A stretch of 64,000 bases of DNA, taken from Podaxis mareebaensis (taxonomy: Eukaryota > Basidiomycota > Agaricomycetes > Agaricales > Agaricaceae). The translations under genes and the position numbers were made by a program. Of this stretch, positions 22,052 to 31,389 are shown piece after piece (position 1 is the stretch's first letter; the number at the start of each line of letters is the position of its first letter). The stretch is from assembly GCA_018524725.1 (NCBI GenBank), contig JAEUWP010000483.1, positions 1-64,000 on the forward strand, given 5' to 3'. The notes beneath the pieces were generated by a model. It was not told the origin of the DNA. It worked only from the letters and a program-made list of their open reading frames with translations, and ran no database searches.

Positions 22052-22168
22052 TCTTTGTGCTGCTGAGGGGTCTCAGGAATAACAGATGGGCTTTTGCCCT
22101 TGTGACGATTGCCCATGGTGATGAGTGCTTAACCACGATGATGGTGGTTACTGGAAGAGGAAGGTGTG

Positions 22169-22183
22169 AGTTCATCTCCATTT
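22169..22183. repeat. LINE 3 target-site duplication, right copy
   Basis: Identical to 18684-18698; gypsy gag coding resumes to the right. Confidence 0.9.
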
Positions 22184-25100
22184 GATGAACTAGACTCTGG
22201 TTCTTCTTGGACCTCAGTGTTGTCATCTGAGGTTGAGTCCTGTTCAATTTCTTCAACTTCTTGTTGAAGAACTTCTTCATTGTTTGCTGGAATGACTGTG
22301 TGCACAGCTTGTACATAGCTGTGTTGTTTCCCCTTCTCTGGGCATTCTTGTGCCCAGTGACCATGTTTTCCACATTTGTAACAAGGCCCTTTCTCTGTGG
22401 CCTTGTTCCCTTGGTTCTGCTTAACAGGTACCTTGCTCTGTACCTGTGGTTTGAATTGAGCCTTGGGTTTGTGTTGTCGAGGTGGAGGTCTCAACAGTCA
22501 TTTTGGTGGAAAGGCATTCAAGGATCACCTTAGCTCATGGGCAGGAATGCAATCCCGTCCTGTGGATATGTGACGAGGGACCCATGCAGTCCTCATTCTT
22601 GGTTCTGCTGTGGCAGGTTTCTTTGAGAAGCCTGCTGATGGTTCATGTGATCGGGAGGGTTTCAGAACCCTTTCAAAGAAGGCACTGCTTTGCATCTGAT
22701 TCTCATAATCAGCTGCATGCACTACGAAGTCTTTGAGTTGATTCATTTCAGGTGACAACCCTCTGTTGAACATGAGGAAGTATCTCATAGTTTGCAGTAG
22801 ACCTTCTAAGAAGGTCTCGATGAGAGAGTAATCATCAGGGTGGATTGCCATGTCTTGTGAATAACCCAAGATGGCATCATAATAATGTTGAATCCCTTCT
22901 TTGGGATTATATCTGACTCCTTTGAGGCTTTTGTGAGCCTCGTGCATTGACATCAGTCTGATGAATCTGTCATAGAGTGCCATAATGATGCTCTTGAATG
23001 TCCAATCATATTTACTACAATCTATACTAAGTACATGACAAATGAACATATCCTTTGCCTCTCCAATGAGGTAATATTGGAGGGTTAGGATTCATAGTCA
23101 ATCCATAGTGGGACTCTGTCCCCCTAGTCCCTTCATGGCAAAGTCAGCACAGAGACTTGTTACGAATGACAACAAGTCTCTGAATCAGTGACTTCCACTG
23201 TACAGTTCTAAGCTCTTTTCTGTGGGGAGCTTGTTTAGCAAAGGTTTATAACCTTTAGGATACTCGATTGGTTGCGTGAGGTATTGGTCAATCATTTGGT
23301 GTAAATGATCATACATCAGGTTATTGTAACTCTGGACAGATTGTATGATCCCCGGAGTTACTGACTTGTCATGCACCTCTCTGACTAGAGAGTATTGACA
23401 AGTCCCTCGGTTCAGTGTGGGGAGTCGTGAGGTGGTTTATACCTCCCACTCCTCCTTTCTATCATCTTCTTCCTCTCCTTCCTCTTGGATGGGAGGAAGA
23501 TTTTGGAGGGGATGTAGATTGTATAGTGGGGGCAGATTTTGCCCCTGCAAGGATGGTTGTTGGGGTGGGGATGCCATCCTGACCATTTTGCAGGTATTAA
23601 CTGTTTGAGGTGTCTTGAGAGGGCCTCCAAAGAACACACAAGTAGCTGCCTTTTGCTCCTCATGTTCCGACATGGTGGCCTCAATGGGTATGTGTCCATT
23701 GAACCTAATATATTGGTCATCTATCAGAGATGACCCACGGGTGTGGATGTCTTCATTTCACATTTGTTGTAGGGTGACCCGGTTGCTCCACTTATCAGCA
23801 CAAGGGGTTTGTTTAGCCATAGGCAATACAAATGGGGTGCTCAAGGCTTGGAATGAGCCAGCGTTCATGGGAACGCTAGTGGCAGGAGGTAGCTCAGCTT
23901 TAACATTTGATGCTGAAGCCACTGGGGAATTTCCACCAGCCATGGGTTTGGCCGATGGCGATCTCATGGTTTCAGGATTTGTTGCAGGGTAGTTACTACC
24001 CTGCACCATTGTTCTTGGTGATGGTACACCCATCAGTCCTTTCCCTTTGGGAGAAGGGATAGGGGGCAGTTGAGGTGACCAATGTGGATTGGGGGTATTG
24101 ATCTGACCCTGGGGGTCAGGTTGCATTAACAGGGGAGGCAGCAGTCAGGATTGTGATGCCCCAGTGGTTGGGGCATGGTGATGCAATTGGTTCGTGAAGG
24201 TATTGTTCCCTGGAATCGTCTCACTGTCCATAACAGTGGACCTGTCGATGGTGAAGTCTGTGGCCCTTAGGCTGTACCCTTGTGTGTGTCATCATTGTGC
24301 ACTGAGGTGCTCATTGTAAGCTTGATCTGTTTCCCCTGGTTGCCTGGGCACATGTAAATGTGCCACAGCTTGGGCGGTATTTGATAACACAGTCAATGAG
24401 GGAGATGGGTGGCGTGGATGTACTTGAGGAGCCACAATGCATAGTTGTGGTTGAGGTGTTGCTGGCAGTCCATTGTTATTGTGTTGACAATGGTGCTTGT
24501 GCACTGGGTGTTGTTCAGCCCTCTCAATCGCTTCATCAATTTTGGTGTTGAGGGGATCATAGGTGATCCCCTCATTAGTGGAGTTGGGGACATGCTTGAG
24601 GTACTGCTGAGTAGGTTGTATTTTATATACCCTGTGCATGGGCATAAGGTCAGTTTGTTTGACCTTTGTGGCCCGGGCCTTTTGGTAGGCCATGCAAAGC
24701 TTTGTCAAAGCTTTGATATAAGTAGTGTGGAATCAGTTGGAGCCAACTTCTATTGGCAAGTCAGTTTCATGGTATGACTCCACTACAATCATTTCAGTGT
24801 ATACCAACATTTGGTGTTGGCATTGGTGTTTAATAATGCCATAGTCTGTGAATACAGAATTGACTTGGTCTTCTAAGGAGACCATGTTGTTGAGAGCAGG
24901 GGGTGAGAATTCCAGCATTGATGGTTCAGAGTGTGAACCATTGGATCAGTGTGTTGCACTTGATGTGGGGCGCAATGCTGGGAAATGGCTCAGCTCGAAT
25001 TTGGGGAATAGGGGAAGCTCCTCTGGAGCTTCCTCACTGTTGGTGGATGATTCATGAGCTGATGCGTCTGCTGGGGGTGTGGTGATGGGGAAGGGGGTTG

Positions 25101-25257
25101 TTGGTTCATAATGTGGCAAGGGGATGGATGGGGAAGGGGGAGTGGGTGGAGTGTGTAGGCCTTGTACATTCATGTCGTGCATCGTCGTGTCGAGATGTTG
25201 TTGTGTGTCTTCAGACACATCATAGTGTCCAGGGGGGTGGTTGTGCTGTGAGGCCAT
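22169..25257 (-). pseudogene. gypsy gag: Pro-rich head, capsid, zinc knuckle
   Basis: A start ATG at 25257 opens a Pro/Thr-rich head (to about 24,946). Broken frames follow, then a capsid-like region (23049-22525: ALYDRFIRLMSMHEA, SLIETFLEGLL, NQLKDFVVHAADYE) typical of fungal chromovirus gag. A CCHC knuckle CYKCGKHGHWAQEC and an acidic Glu/Ser tail reach the LINE 3 site and continue into the protease. Gag forms the virus-like particle and binds RNA. Stops and shifts are present; CpG is almost absent. Perfect hairpins lie at 22799-22817, 23984-24004, 24550-24573 and 25013-25033. Confidence 0.78.
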
Positions 25258-25629
25258 TTGAGTAAGTGGTGACAAGAGCTTTTTACTTTAGGCTTTTAAG
25301 CACAATAGTTGCATTTAATGGATTCACTTAGTATGTGCCCAAGTGTGGGGTGTTGTAAAAAAGTGTAAGCCTACTGAGGCTTACTTAGAGCTTAGACCTT
25401 AGGTTCACACTGACATACAACAAGCCCAATGTATTGGGATGTACATAGTGTAGGTATAAGGTCAGCTGTTGTCACAACAGCTGACAACAAGAATATAAGG
25501 AATATTTTCCTGATGGATTAAGTAATCCATCAGGGTTAAGTAGACAGCAGGAATTAAATGAATAATTAATACAATATTGATTAACAAGACAAGGAAACAG
25601 CCACAATAGTAAGGGCTTAACCCTTACAT
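25258..25629 (-). repeat. gypsy leader and probable 5' LTR, hairpin-rich
   Basis: Non-coding sequence directly upstream of the gag ATG. Element-sense it would begin TGTAAGGG at 25629, where a different gag-like frame is cut. It holds perfect inverted repeats at 25365-25384 (8-bp arms), 25461-25485 (11) and 25509-25534 (12). I found no matching 3' LTR in the window and no clear tRNA primer site, so LTR status is inferred from position and from the cut frame at 25,629/25,630. Confidence 0.5.
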
Positions 25630-26440
25630 GGGGCTGAGGTGGAGGAGGCAGTGAGGGCATACCAAGTACATTGCCAGAATTCCACCCCTTGAGCAGGAAC
25701 CATGCTGCTTGTTTGACCTCATTGATATCCCAAGGTTCATCTAAGGGGTGAATGGGATCTTGCAGGTGAAGTTGAGTGTGAAGCTGGTTTCAGAATTCAA
25801 TGTGGAAACCATTCATGAAGAGCTTGTTTTGCTCGTGATGTGAAATGAGGTTCTGGTTCAAAAGCCACCTTGCCCAAGTGAGGAAATTGCAGTAATACTC
25901 CCTGAACTGGAAGCAATCTTGCATTGGGTTGGGTGCATGGCATTCAACAAACAGCTTGAGGTTGGTCACATTAAAACAAGTGTTGTCTTCAGCTCCTGGG
26001 TACATAGTGGTGATCTCTTCTTTGAAGCAAATCCAATCATCACCTGATGCTGATGGGCAACTGGCCCATGCATTGTAATCAATTCCATCAAGGTAGCAAA
26101 GGGTGTGGCAAATCAGGCCATGATTGTTGAGGTTACATTCATGACCCAGAAGTTCTATTTCCTCGAAGAATCATTGTAGTGATCTCAGATGGCCATCAAA
26201 TTTCGTGGCTGAAGTGCCATAGCAAGAGGGCATGGTGCAAGGCTGGGGGTATTGGTGTATGATGCTCTGCTGTGGTTGTGGGGGAGGATTCACTCCAGCA
26301 GGTGGGTTGAACTGAGCCGGAACGAACCCAGGTGGGGCCTGGTTGCCTTGAATAGGGAAGTGCTGGGCATGATATGCAGGTGGGCCACTGGCATTACCTG
26401 GAGTGGCCTGTGGTTGAGCTGGAGCTTGTGCACTAAAATA
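25630..26440 (-). pseudogene. second gag-like fragment, different family
   Basis: Minus-strand frame with a Pro/Gln-rich head (26,440-26,230), then ATKFDGHLRSL, EIELLG and a helical capsid-like block (26005-25790: MYPGAEDN, FREYYCNFLTWARWLL). A TGA (likely former CGA) follows, and the frame then continues to a Pro-rich end at the LTR-like junction. It differs from the gypsy gag and lacks its hairpin density. It probably belongs to an older element into which the gypsy inserted. Its right end was placed by comparing the two copies of the host duplication. Confidence 0.6.
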
Positions 26441-26639
26441 TTAATGGTGGGTGACATTTTCTGCCTCTTTATCCATTTTTGGTCAATGTGAGTGGTCCCC
26501 TGTCAACCCCTCATCCAGAGCGGTGCAGGGGTCAATGCATGATACAATGATAGACATGAGTTATATTGCCATTCCAAGGTGTCCCTGGTGGACACTGTTA
26601 TAAGGGGAAAGTGAGTCGCGGTCCCAGACCCAATCTGCT

Positions 26640-27255
26640 GAAGAGGCGGGTTCAGGATTGGATGCAAATGGGGCCAGCGTCCATCTGGCAGCTAGATGAC
26701 TGCGAGTCGAAACAAGATAGAGAGCAGAGGGCGAGGAGAGAGCAGAGGAAAATGGGGGTAAGTTAGTTGTATTCCTCGTACCTACTACAACATTTTATAC
26801 TACATATCTTTCGAGGTCTGAGCCGTATGGTATATATCACAGGAAAATACTAAAAAATTGAGAAAAATCGTCAATAGAATGAAAAGAAAGAGAATGAGTC
26901 ACAAGTAAGCATCATTGTATCACCACCTCGGAACTTCATCTCCTAACACTCAATTCCAACGTTGCGGGATTCTCGAGGCACAGGGGACAACGGGCATTCT
27001 TGGAATGTAATCGGAGGTCGGAAGGGACGTATATGGGATAGCGAGTTGGTGGAGCCGTTCCGTCGTCGACATTGTTGAGCCACCTTCCGAGTGCGGAAGG
27101 TAGTGATTGGAATAGGCAGTGACGTCGTATGGATGGTCCAAGTATGTTGCGCCGTCGGGGAACGAAGCCGGCAGATATCGAAGTAGTGGGAGGAGAATGA
27201 CGGATGGCGATTCCATGGCCAGCCAGTGTCCGATCTCCACACTGCCTATCGTCGA
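26640..27255 (-). other. copy-A-specific segment with a 96-codon ORF
   Basis: Present only in copy A of the duplication, between sequence matching 31,592 and 31,600. Minus ORF 27240-26950 (96 codons) is rich in Pro, Tyr and Ser and matches nothing I know; it may be an exon of a degraded gene. It is either an insertion here or a deletion in copy B. Confidence 0.3.
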
Positions 27256-27666
27256 GGATGCGTACTGGTCATCGCGGAGGCGCCGTGTACATGCGCACTT
27301 GCATTAGATCCTGACAAAATGTTGTGAATGTACGTGCACTATGAACAGACACATAGGGATTTAGAGAAGAACGCGCGAACTATCTAAGTCGTCAAGCCTA
27401 TGGAATAGAAATAGGGACTTCATTAGTGGAATATTGAGCATGGCGACTGATACCAATATCAAGATGAATGTTTTTTGAGAGGGTTGGCCGCATTTATCCA
27501 CAGATTTCCTTTCGCGAAACGCGTTATCCTACGCGACATGTACAATGTAAGTACTAATTCTCGATGCGGGCAACAGGGATTCACCCAAAAGGTAAGAATG
27601 GAAGCTAAGGATATGAATTAACAGTGACGGAAGCAGTGACAATTTACAGATAAAAGCTCGGGTGTG

Positions 27667-29069
27667 CTACAATGGTGGGGTATCTGCAAAGCAAGCTGCC
27701 AAAAGTTGAGCGGGATATCTCCCGACTTGCATAATCTCCGAATCCTCTGCGAGCTTCCTAATTTTCGCGATTTCTTCGTCACTGAGCTTGATATTAATTG
27801 CGCCAAGGTTCTCCTTGAGGTACTGATACGAGCATATGTTCATCAACTCTCTGAGATTTCAGAAATTATGAGGATGGCGTACCTTGATTTTCTTTGTCCC
27901 TGGTATGGGGATGACGTCTTTGCCCTGCGCGAGAACCCAAGCGAGAGTAACCTGACTAACTGTCGCGTTATGTTTCTTTGCAATTTCTGCTATTCCATCC
28001 GTAATCTGCAGGATTTTCGGGAAATTCTCCTTGCTGAACCTATACGTCAAAGATTAGCATTTCGGGCACTGCATTGAATACCTTGCACAAACCTTGGAAG
28101 TATACCTCTCAAATCACCCTCCTCGAAGTCACCTGGAGACTTGTATTGGCCGGTAAGTAAACCGCGTCCGAGTGGGGAGTAAGCAATAACTGCAATCCCA
28201 AATTCTCTACAAGTCTTCAAGAGCCCAATCTTCTCGTCCTCTATGTCCAGCGTGAACGGAGAGTACTCCACCTGAACAGCAGAAATAGGATGGACGGCAT
28301 GGGCCCTGCGGACGGTCGCAGACGAAACCTCGGATAGCCCGAGATAGCGGACCTTGCCCTCCCTGTGATAACATGAGCCATGTGACATATCTCACAAGAT
28401 GCAGCGATACTTACTTGACCAATTCGGCCATCGCTCCCACAGTTTTCTACCGACAATTAGTTTCAGCCCACCACGGTTGATCTGGGATCACTTACTTCAA
28501 TGGGAACCATCGGATCCGGGCGCTAATGCCAAGTAAGAAAGGTTTCACGAAACAATCTGCATGGGAAGAGAAAAGACGAACATGTAGGTAGTAGAGGTCG
28601 ATTTGGTCTATTCCCAATCGCCTCAGTGACTTTGCGCAGGCAGACTTCACATATTCCGGGGTGCCGTTGACTCCCCTACCGCCCTCCGAACGATCGATGC
28701 CGAACTTGGTTGCGAGGAAAATCTTGTCGCGATTTCCAGTGCGTTTGAACCTAAGAAACGAATGGATTAGAACGATCTCTGAGCATAGGTACAATATATG
28801 CATACCATTTGCCGACAAGATCTTCTGAATCTCCGTAAATGTCTGCTGAATCCCAGAAGGTCCACCCGTCTTCAAGCGCAGTGTCTAAAAACTGAAGTCA
28901 TCCATCAGCGCCTGGGTCAGTTTCCGCACGACTAATGGTCATAACTACGGACCTCGAAACGCTCCCCGTCGCTCCCGACCTGGCCATACCAGGCGGACAG
29001 ACCCATCAGGCCAAGACCCATCTCGGGCACTTCGTCGTTTCCGATTTTTCTAGTAGGGATAGAAGGCAT
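27667..29069 (-). CDS. aldo/keto reductase, copy A (8 exons, 337 aa)
   Basis: Exons: 29069-28953, 28891-28806, 28750-28582, 28522-28496, 28446-28415, 28362-28093, 28039-27883, 27822-27667 (1,014 nt), all with GT-AG introns. NADPH-dependent reductase of the AKR superfamily (YakC/AKR13-like), reducing aldehydes or ketones; probably cytosolic. The (beta/alpha)8 barrel tetrad is Asp53, Tyr58, Lys83 and His124, in [20 protein letters not shown] and DLYYLHRPDP. Further family blocks are [27 protein letters not shown] and [11 protein letters not shown] at 29069 begins the typical N-terminus ([15 protein letters not shown]). The length is usual for the family and the gene looks intact. The natural substrate cannot be told. 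Confidence 0.93.
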
Positions 29070-29619
29070 AGCAGAATACTGGCTGAATTTCATTGTGCTC
29101 GTGCATTAGCAACGCAGAAAGAAAGACCAGACCCTTAGAGACATACCTGTTTAAATTGCCTGAGGAGTACTCAGCGACTCGATGGCTTATATGTGCCAGG
29201 CTCTCCGTCGCATTGGTAATCTGTTTCTCATATGGCACAGGCTGACGATGCGATCGGTGGGAGACGAATCAACTGCCGGGTTCGCGCGTCAGCACGGCTT
29301 GCGAACCCCAATCGCTTGCCGAGGCAAGTAACGTACTAAAAGTATAGAGAAGAACAAGGAGGAGTGCTTCTGAACCAATTGTTTTGTCGGGTCCGTTGAC
29401 GTAGCGCTGTGATCTAGTCAAATGCCATCATCATCGGAACGCCAGCACGATTACAAACATGCCGAACGCATTGCGTCTCTTCGCCGTGTTTAGGGCTACA
29501 GTCGACTTTGTCATAACCCATAACACTCTGTTCCGTTTCTATGGTGTGGTACTACGAATCTGTTAACCATGTCCCCCTCTGACCCCTTTTGTCTAGCCCA
29601 TTCAAAACTATGTGGCATT

Positions 29620-29974
29620 CTCTGGTCCAACCATCTTCAACGTTGTCTACTCTCCACAAACCCAACCAACCATATCATAGTTACCTACGTCCACCCGGGC
29701 CTGGTCGATACGTTCCTACATACATATTATCAAACACGCCTGATTTCTTACAACTCTATTCTTCCTCACCCCGACTCAAGGCGCATACAACGTTGTTTTT
29801 GCAGCTGCTTTGAAGAAGATCAGGGATAACAGGGATCAACATTGGGGTGCGTACCTGGAAGGAGGACGCCCTGTCGGGACGTTGGTTCCGCCGAGTCGCC
29901 TTGCGCAGGATGAGAAGCTCGGGGAGATGTTGTACGAAACTAAGAGGAAGTTCCTGGCAGGGATTTGTCTTTGA
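29620..29974 (+). pseudogene. short-chain dehydrogenase C-terminal fragment
   Basis: The frame IIVTYVHPGLVDT, then after an intron or frameshift LTPTQGAYNVVFAAALK, GAYLEGGRPVG and a Lys/Glu-rich helix ending in TGA at 29972-29974, matches the C-terminus of NAD(P)-dependent SDRs of the retinol-dehydrogenase-like type. No Rossmann TGxxxGIG segment or YxxxK is found upstream. Only the last third of a gene remains, so it is almost certainly nonfunctional. Confidence 0.65.
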
Positions 29975-30530
29975 TTTCTCGGGTTAATGTGATCTGTGCG
30001 TCCACCTGATATAATAGAGAGCTATACCCTTACTGTTGTGAGGGTGCCGGCGCAGCTACGAGGTGGCGAGGAGAATATCGACTCGAGAGCCGTTTTCCTT
30101 CTTTCCTTTTCTGGTTATGCCGACGACCCTTTGGTTTGCACTTAGTGCCTTTCCTTTCGTAGAATAGAGCCCAGCTTTAATCAGGAGACGCGGACCTTAG
30201 GACTCTTTCGTAGATATAGAAAGTCGTAGAATATTCGCTATTGACACCTCAGTAGAAATACTATACACCCGGCTGTAGTAGACACTTTTTTGCGAATATC
30301 ACCCTATTTTCTTACACTCGTTTTTCGCTCCGTTTTCCCCTCCTTACGCGTAAACTCTCCTTACATTGTCAGTACCAGGATACCCAACTAACATGGATTA
30401 TGAAGCTCTATTTAAATGACACGATGCTCTAGAACACAATACCATAAGGAATGTCTGATCCACCAAGTCCAGCTCGGTAACCAAGCCCCTTGTACGCAAT
30501 AATACCTATCTGCGAACATTTCCACCCAAT
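29975..30530. other. intergenic, no feature seen
   Basis: No long ORF, repeat or RNA-like structure was found. The sequence is unique in the window and lies outside both duplication copies. Confidence 0.5.
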
Positions 30531-31337
30531 TCATCGCCGCTGACTCAAAACTTTCACAACTGACACTTTCTCCTCTACAACCGTCCCCGTCGCCTCCGCA
30601 AGCCGAGGCACTACGATCCTCATAGCACTAATAACCCAAGCACCGTCTTGACCCACTTATATGTTCCCTCCAACGTCACATCATCCACAAGCAACTTCTC
30701 GTGTCTGTTATCCGCTCTTTCCAAGAAATCAAGGATGTCGTTGTAACACGGGGCTCCGCCATAGAACGTCCTGTGGACGCTTTTGTGCCACCAGAAGTTA
30801 TTCGAGTCGACATTGTTATCAAACTTGTCTGTCCCACTGGATACAATACGCGATATATTGCATTAGGTGTCGATTTCGAGGGGTTTAGGATGGTACGCAC
30901 CATATATATGTTTCGGAGTCCCTATTCTTCCGACGACTCCGCACTTCAAGCTTCGAGGATCACAGCTTTGGTTGGTATTCTACAATCATTCTTATCTCTG
31001 TATACACCGAAGACTTGCCTGGGAATGCGGGCGGAATGCTATCAGTTCCCGTGCACAGGTACAGAGACCACAGCCACACGCCATTTGAGCAATCGCTTTT
31101 CCTCTCGAGTGAAGTGGGTCGGTGTAGTACGGACGGCGACAAACGAAAGGGATGATTGAGTTCTTGTGGGGTCACGTAAAGCCATTTGCAGTCGAAGGGG
31201 TCTACCCAGGGGATATCTCTATACGACAAGTCTACCTGATCAGCGCACCGCTCCCATAATTGGTCTGTAGGTTCAAAACGCGGATCTCCTTTGTTTAATA
31301 CGTACAGGAAACATGGGTATGTGTTTAGATAGTTCAC
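30531..31337 (-). pseudogene. unrecognised multi-exon gene or gene remnant
   Basis: Two minus-strand blocks look coding. The first (31337 down to about 31,100) reads GDPRFEPTDQLWERCADQVD and DIPWVDPFDCKWLYVTPQEL. The second (about 30,830-30,670) reads NNFWWHKSVHRTFYGGAPCY, NDILDFLERADNRHEKLL and VDDVTLEGTYKWVK, and probably joins a last exon ending at 30531 (LAEATGTVVEEKVSVVKVL then TGA). Likely introns lie between. I do not recognise the family. The 5' end stops near the duplication border at 31,390, so the gene may be truncated there. Confidence 0.35.
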
Positions 31338-31389
31338 CTCCGATCTGGATTTGGAAGTCGTCCGTGGTGCCTATGCTCTGTGCTTGGAC

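Larger units (their letters stand above)
18928..22116 (-). pseudogene. LINE 3 ORF1 (gag-like), split by LTR, two TGA stops
   Basis: ATG at 22116 reads 70 nt to the solo LTR, and after the LTR plus one TSD it continues from 20672 to a TAG at 18928-18930: 1,815 nt, exactly 605 codons. The N-terminal half is Ser/Pro-rich with one SGILQ motif as in LINE 1 ORF1. The middle matches LINE 1 ORF1 (SQSFIKVADIPFF against KSFIKLTNLPYF). The end has the knuckles CWHWGHPSDAYHARAPRC, CPLCGGPHSEASH and CLNCSGTHSSNDC. Two in-frame TGAs, one just before the first knuckle and one near the end, are probably decayed CGA codons. Confidence 0.82.
18699..22168 (-). mobile_element. LINE 3: ORF1-only LINE interrupted by a solo LTR
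   Basis: Bounded by 15-bp perfect TSDs. Without the solo LTR it is about 2.1 kb: a 5' leader, one 605-codon ORF1 frame, a ~210-nt 3' UTR and poly(A). No ORF2 sequence is present between the ORF1 end (18928) and the tail. The leader shares CAGTAACCACCA with LINE 1. The 3' tail shares TGGGACTGCTAT, the TAGTA..CTAGTCT block and AATAAA. It therefore looks like a non-autonomous derivative copied in trans by the LINE 1-type ORF2. It splits the gypsy between gag and protease. Confidence 0.85.
3554..25257 (-). mobile_element. Ty3/gypsy chromovirus, decayed, split by three LINEs
   Basis: One minus-strand element can be followed through all insertions. Gag runs 25257-22169 and continues across LINE 3 into the protease (18698-18017). 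RT lies at 17505-16487, RNase H continues across LINE 2 (12831-12259), integrase covers 11736-10945, and the chromodomain continues across LINE 1 (10760-10698 into 3705-3554). The gag-pol internal region without inserts is about 7.6 kb. Frames are interrupted by stops and shifts, and CpG is rare. A matching 3' LTR was not found; the sequence left of 3554 may be a third ORF of the same element. Confidence 0.85.
26440..29345. repeat. host segmental duplication, copy A
   Basis: Matches 31,390-33,690 in the same orientation: flank (TTTATCCATTTTTGGTCAA against TTTATCCATTTTGGTCAA), downstream non-coding DNA, the complete aldo/keto reductase gene and its 5' flank. Copy A has about 610 extra bases (26,640-27,255). 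The left end coincides with the retrotransposon block. Confidence 0.85.

Noticed and set aside
25258..25629. Paired 5' and 3' LTRs for the gypsy element
   Set aside because: No sequence matching this stretch was found near 3,554 or at 1,740-3,115, so a pair cannot be claimed in this window.
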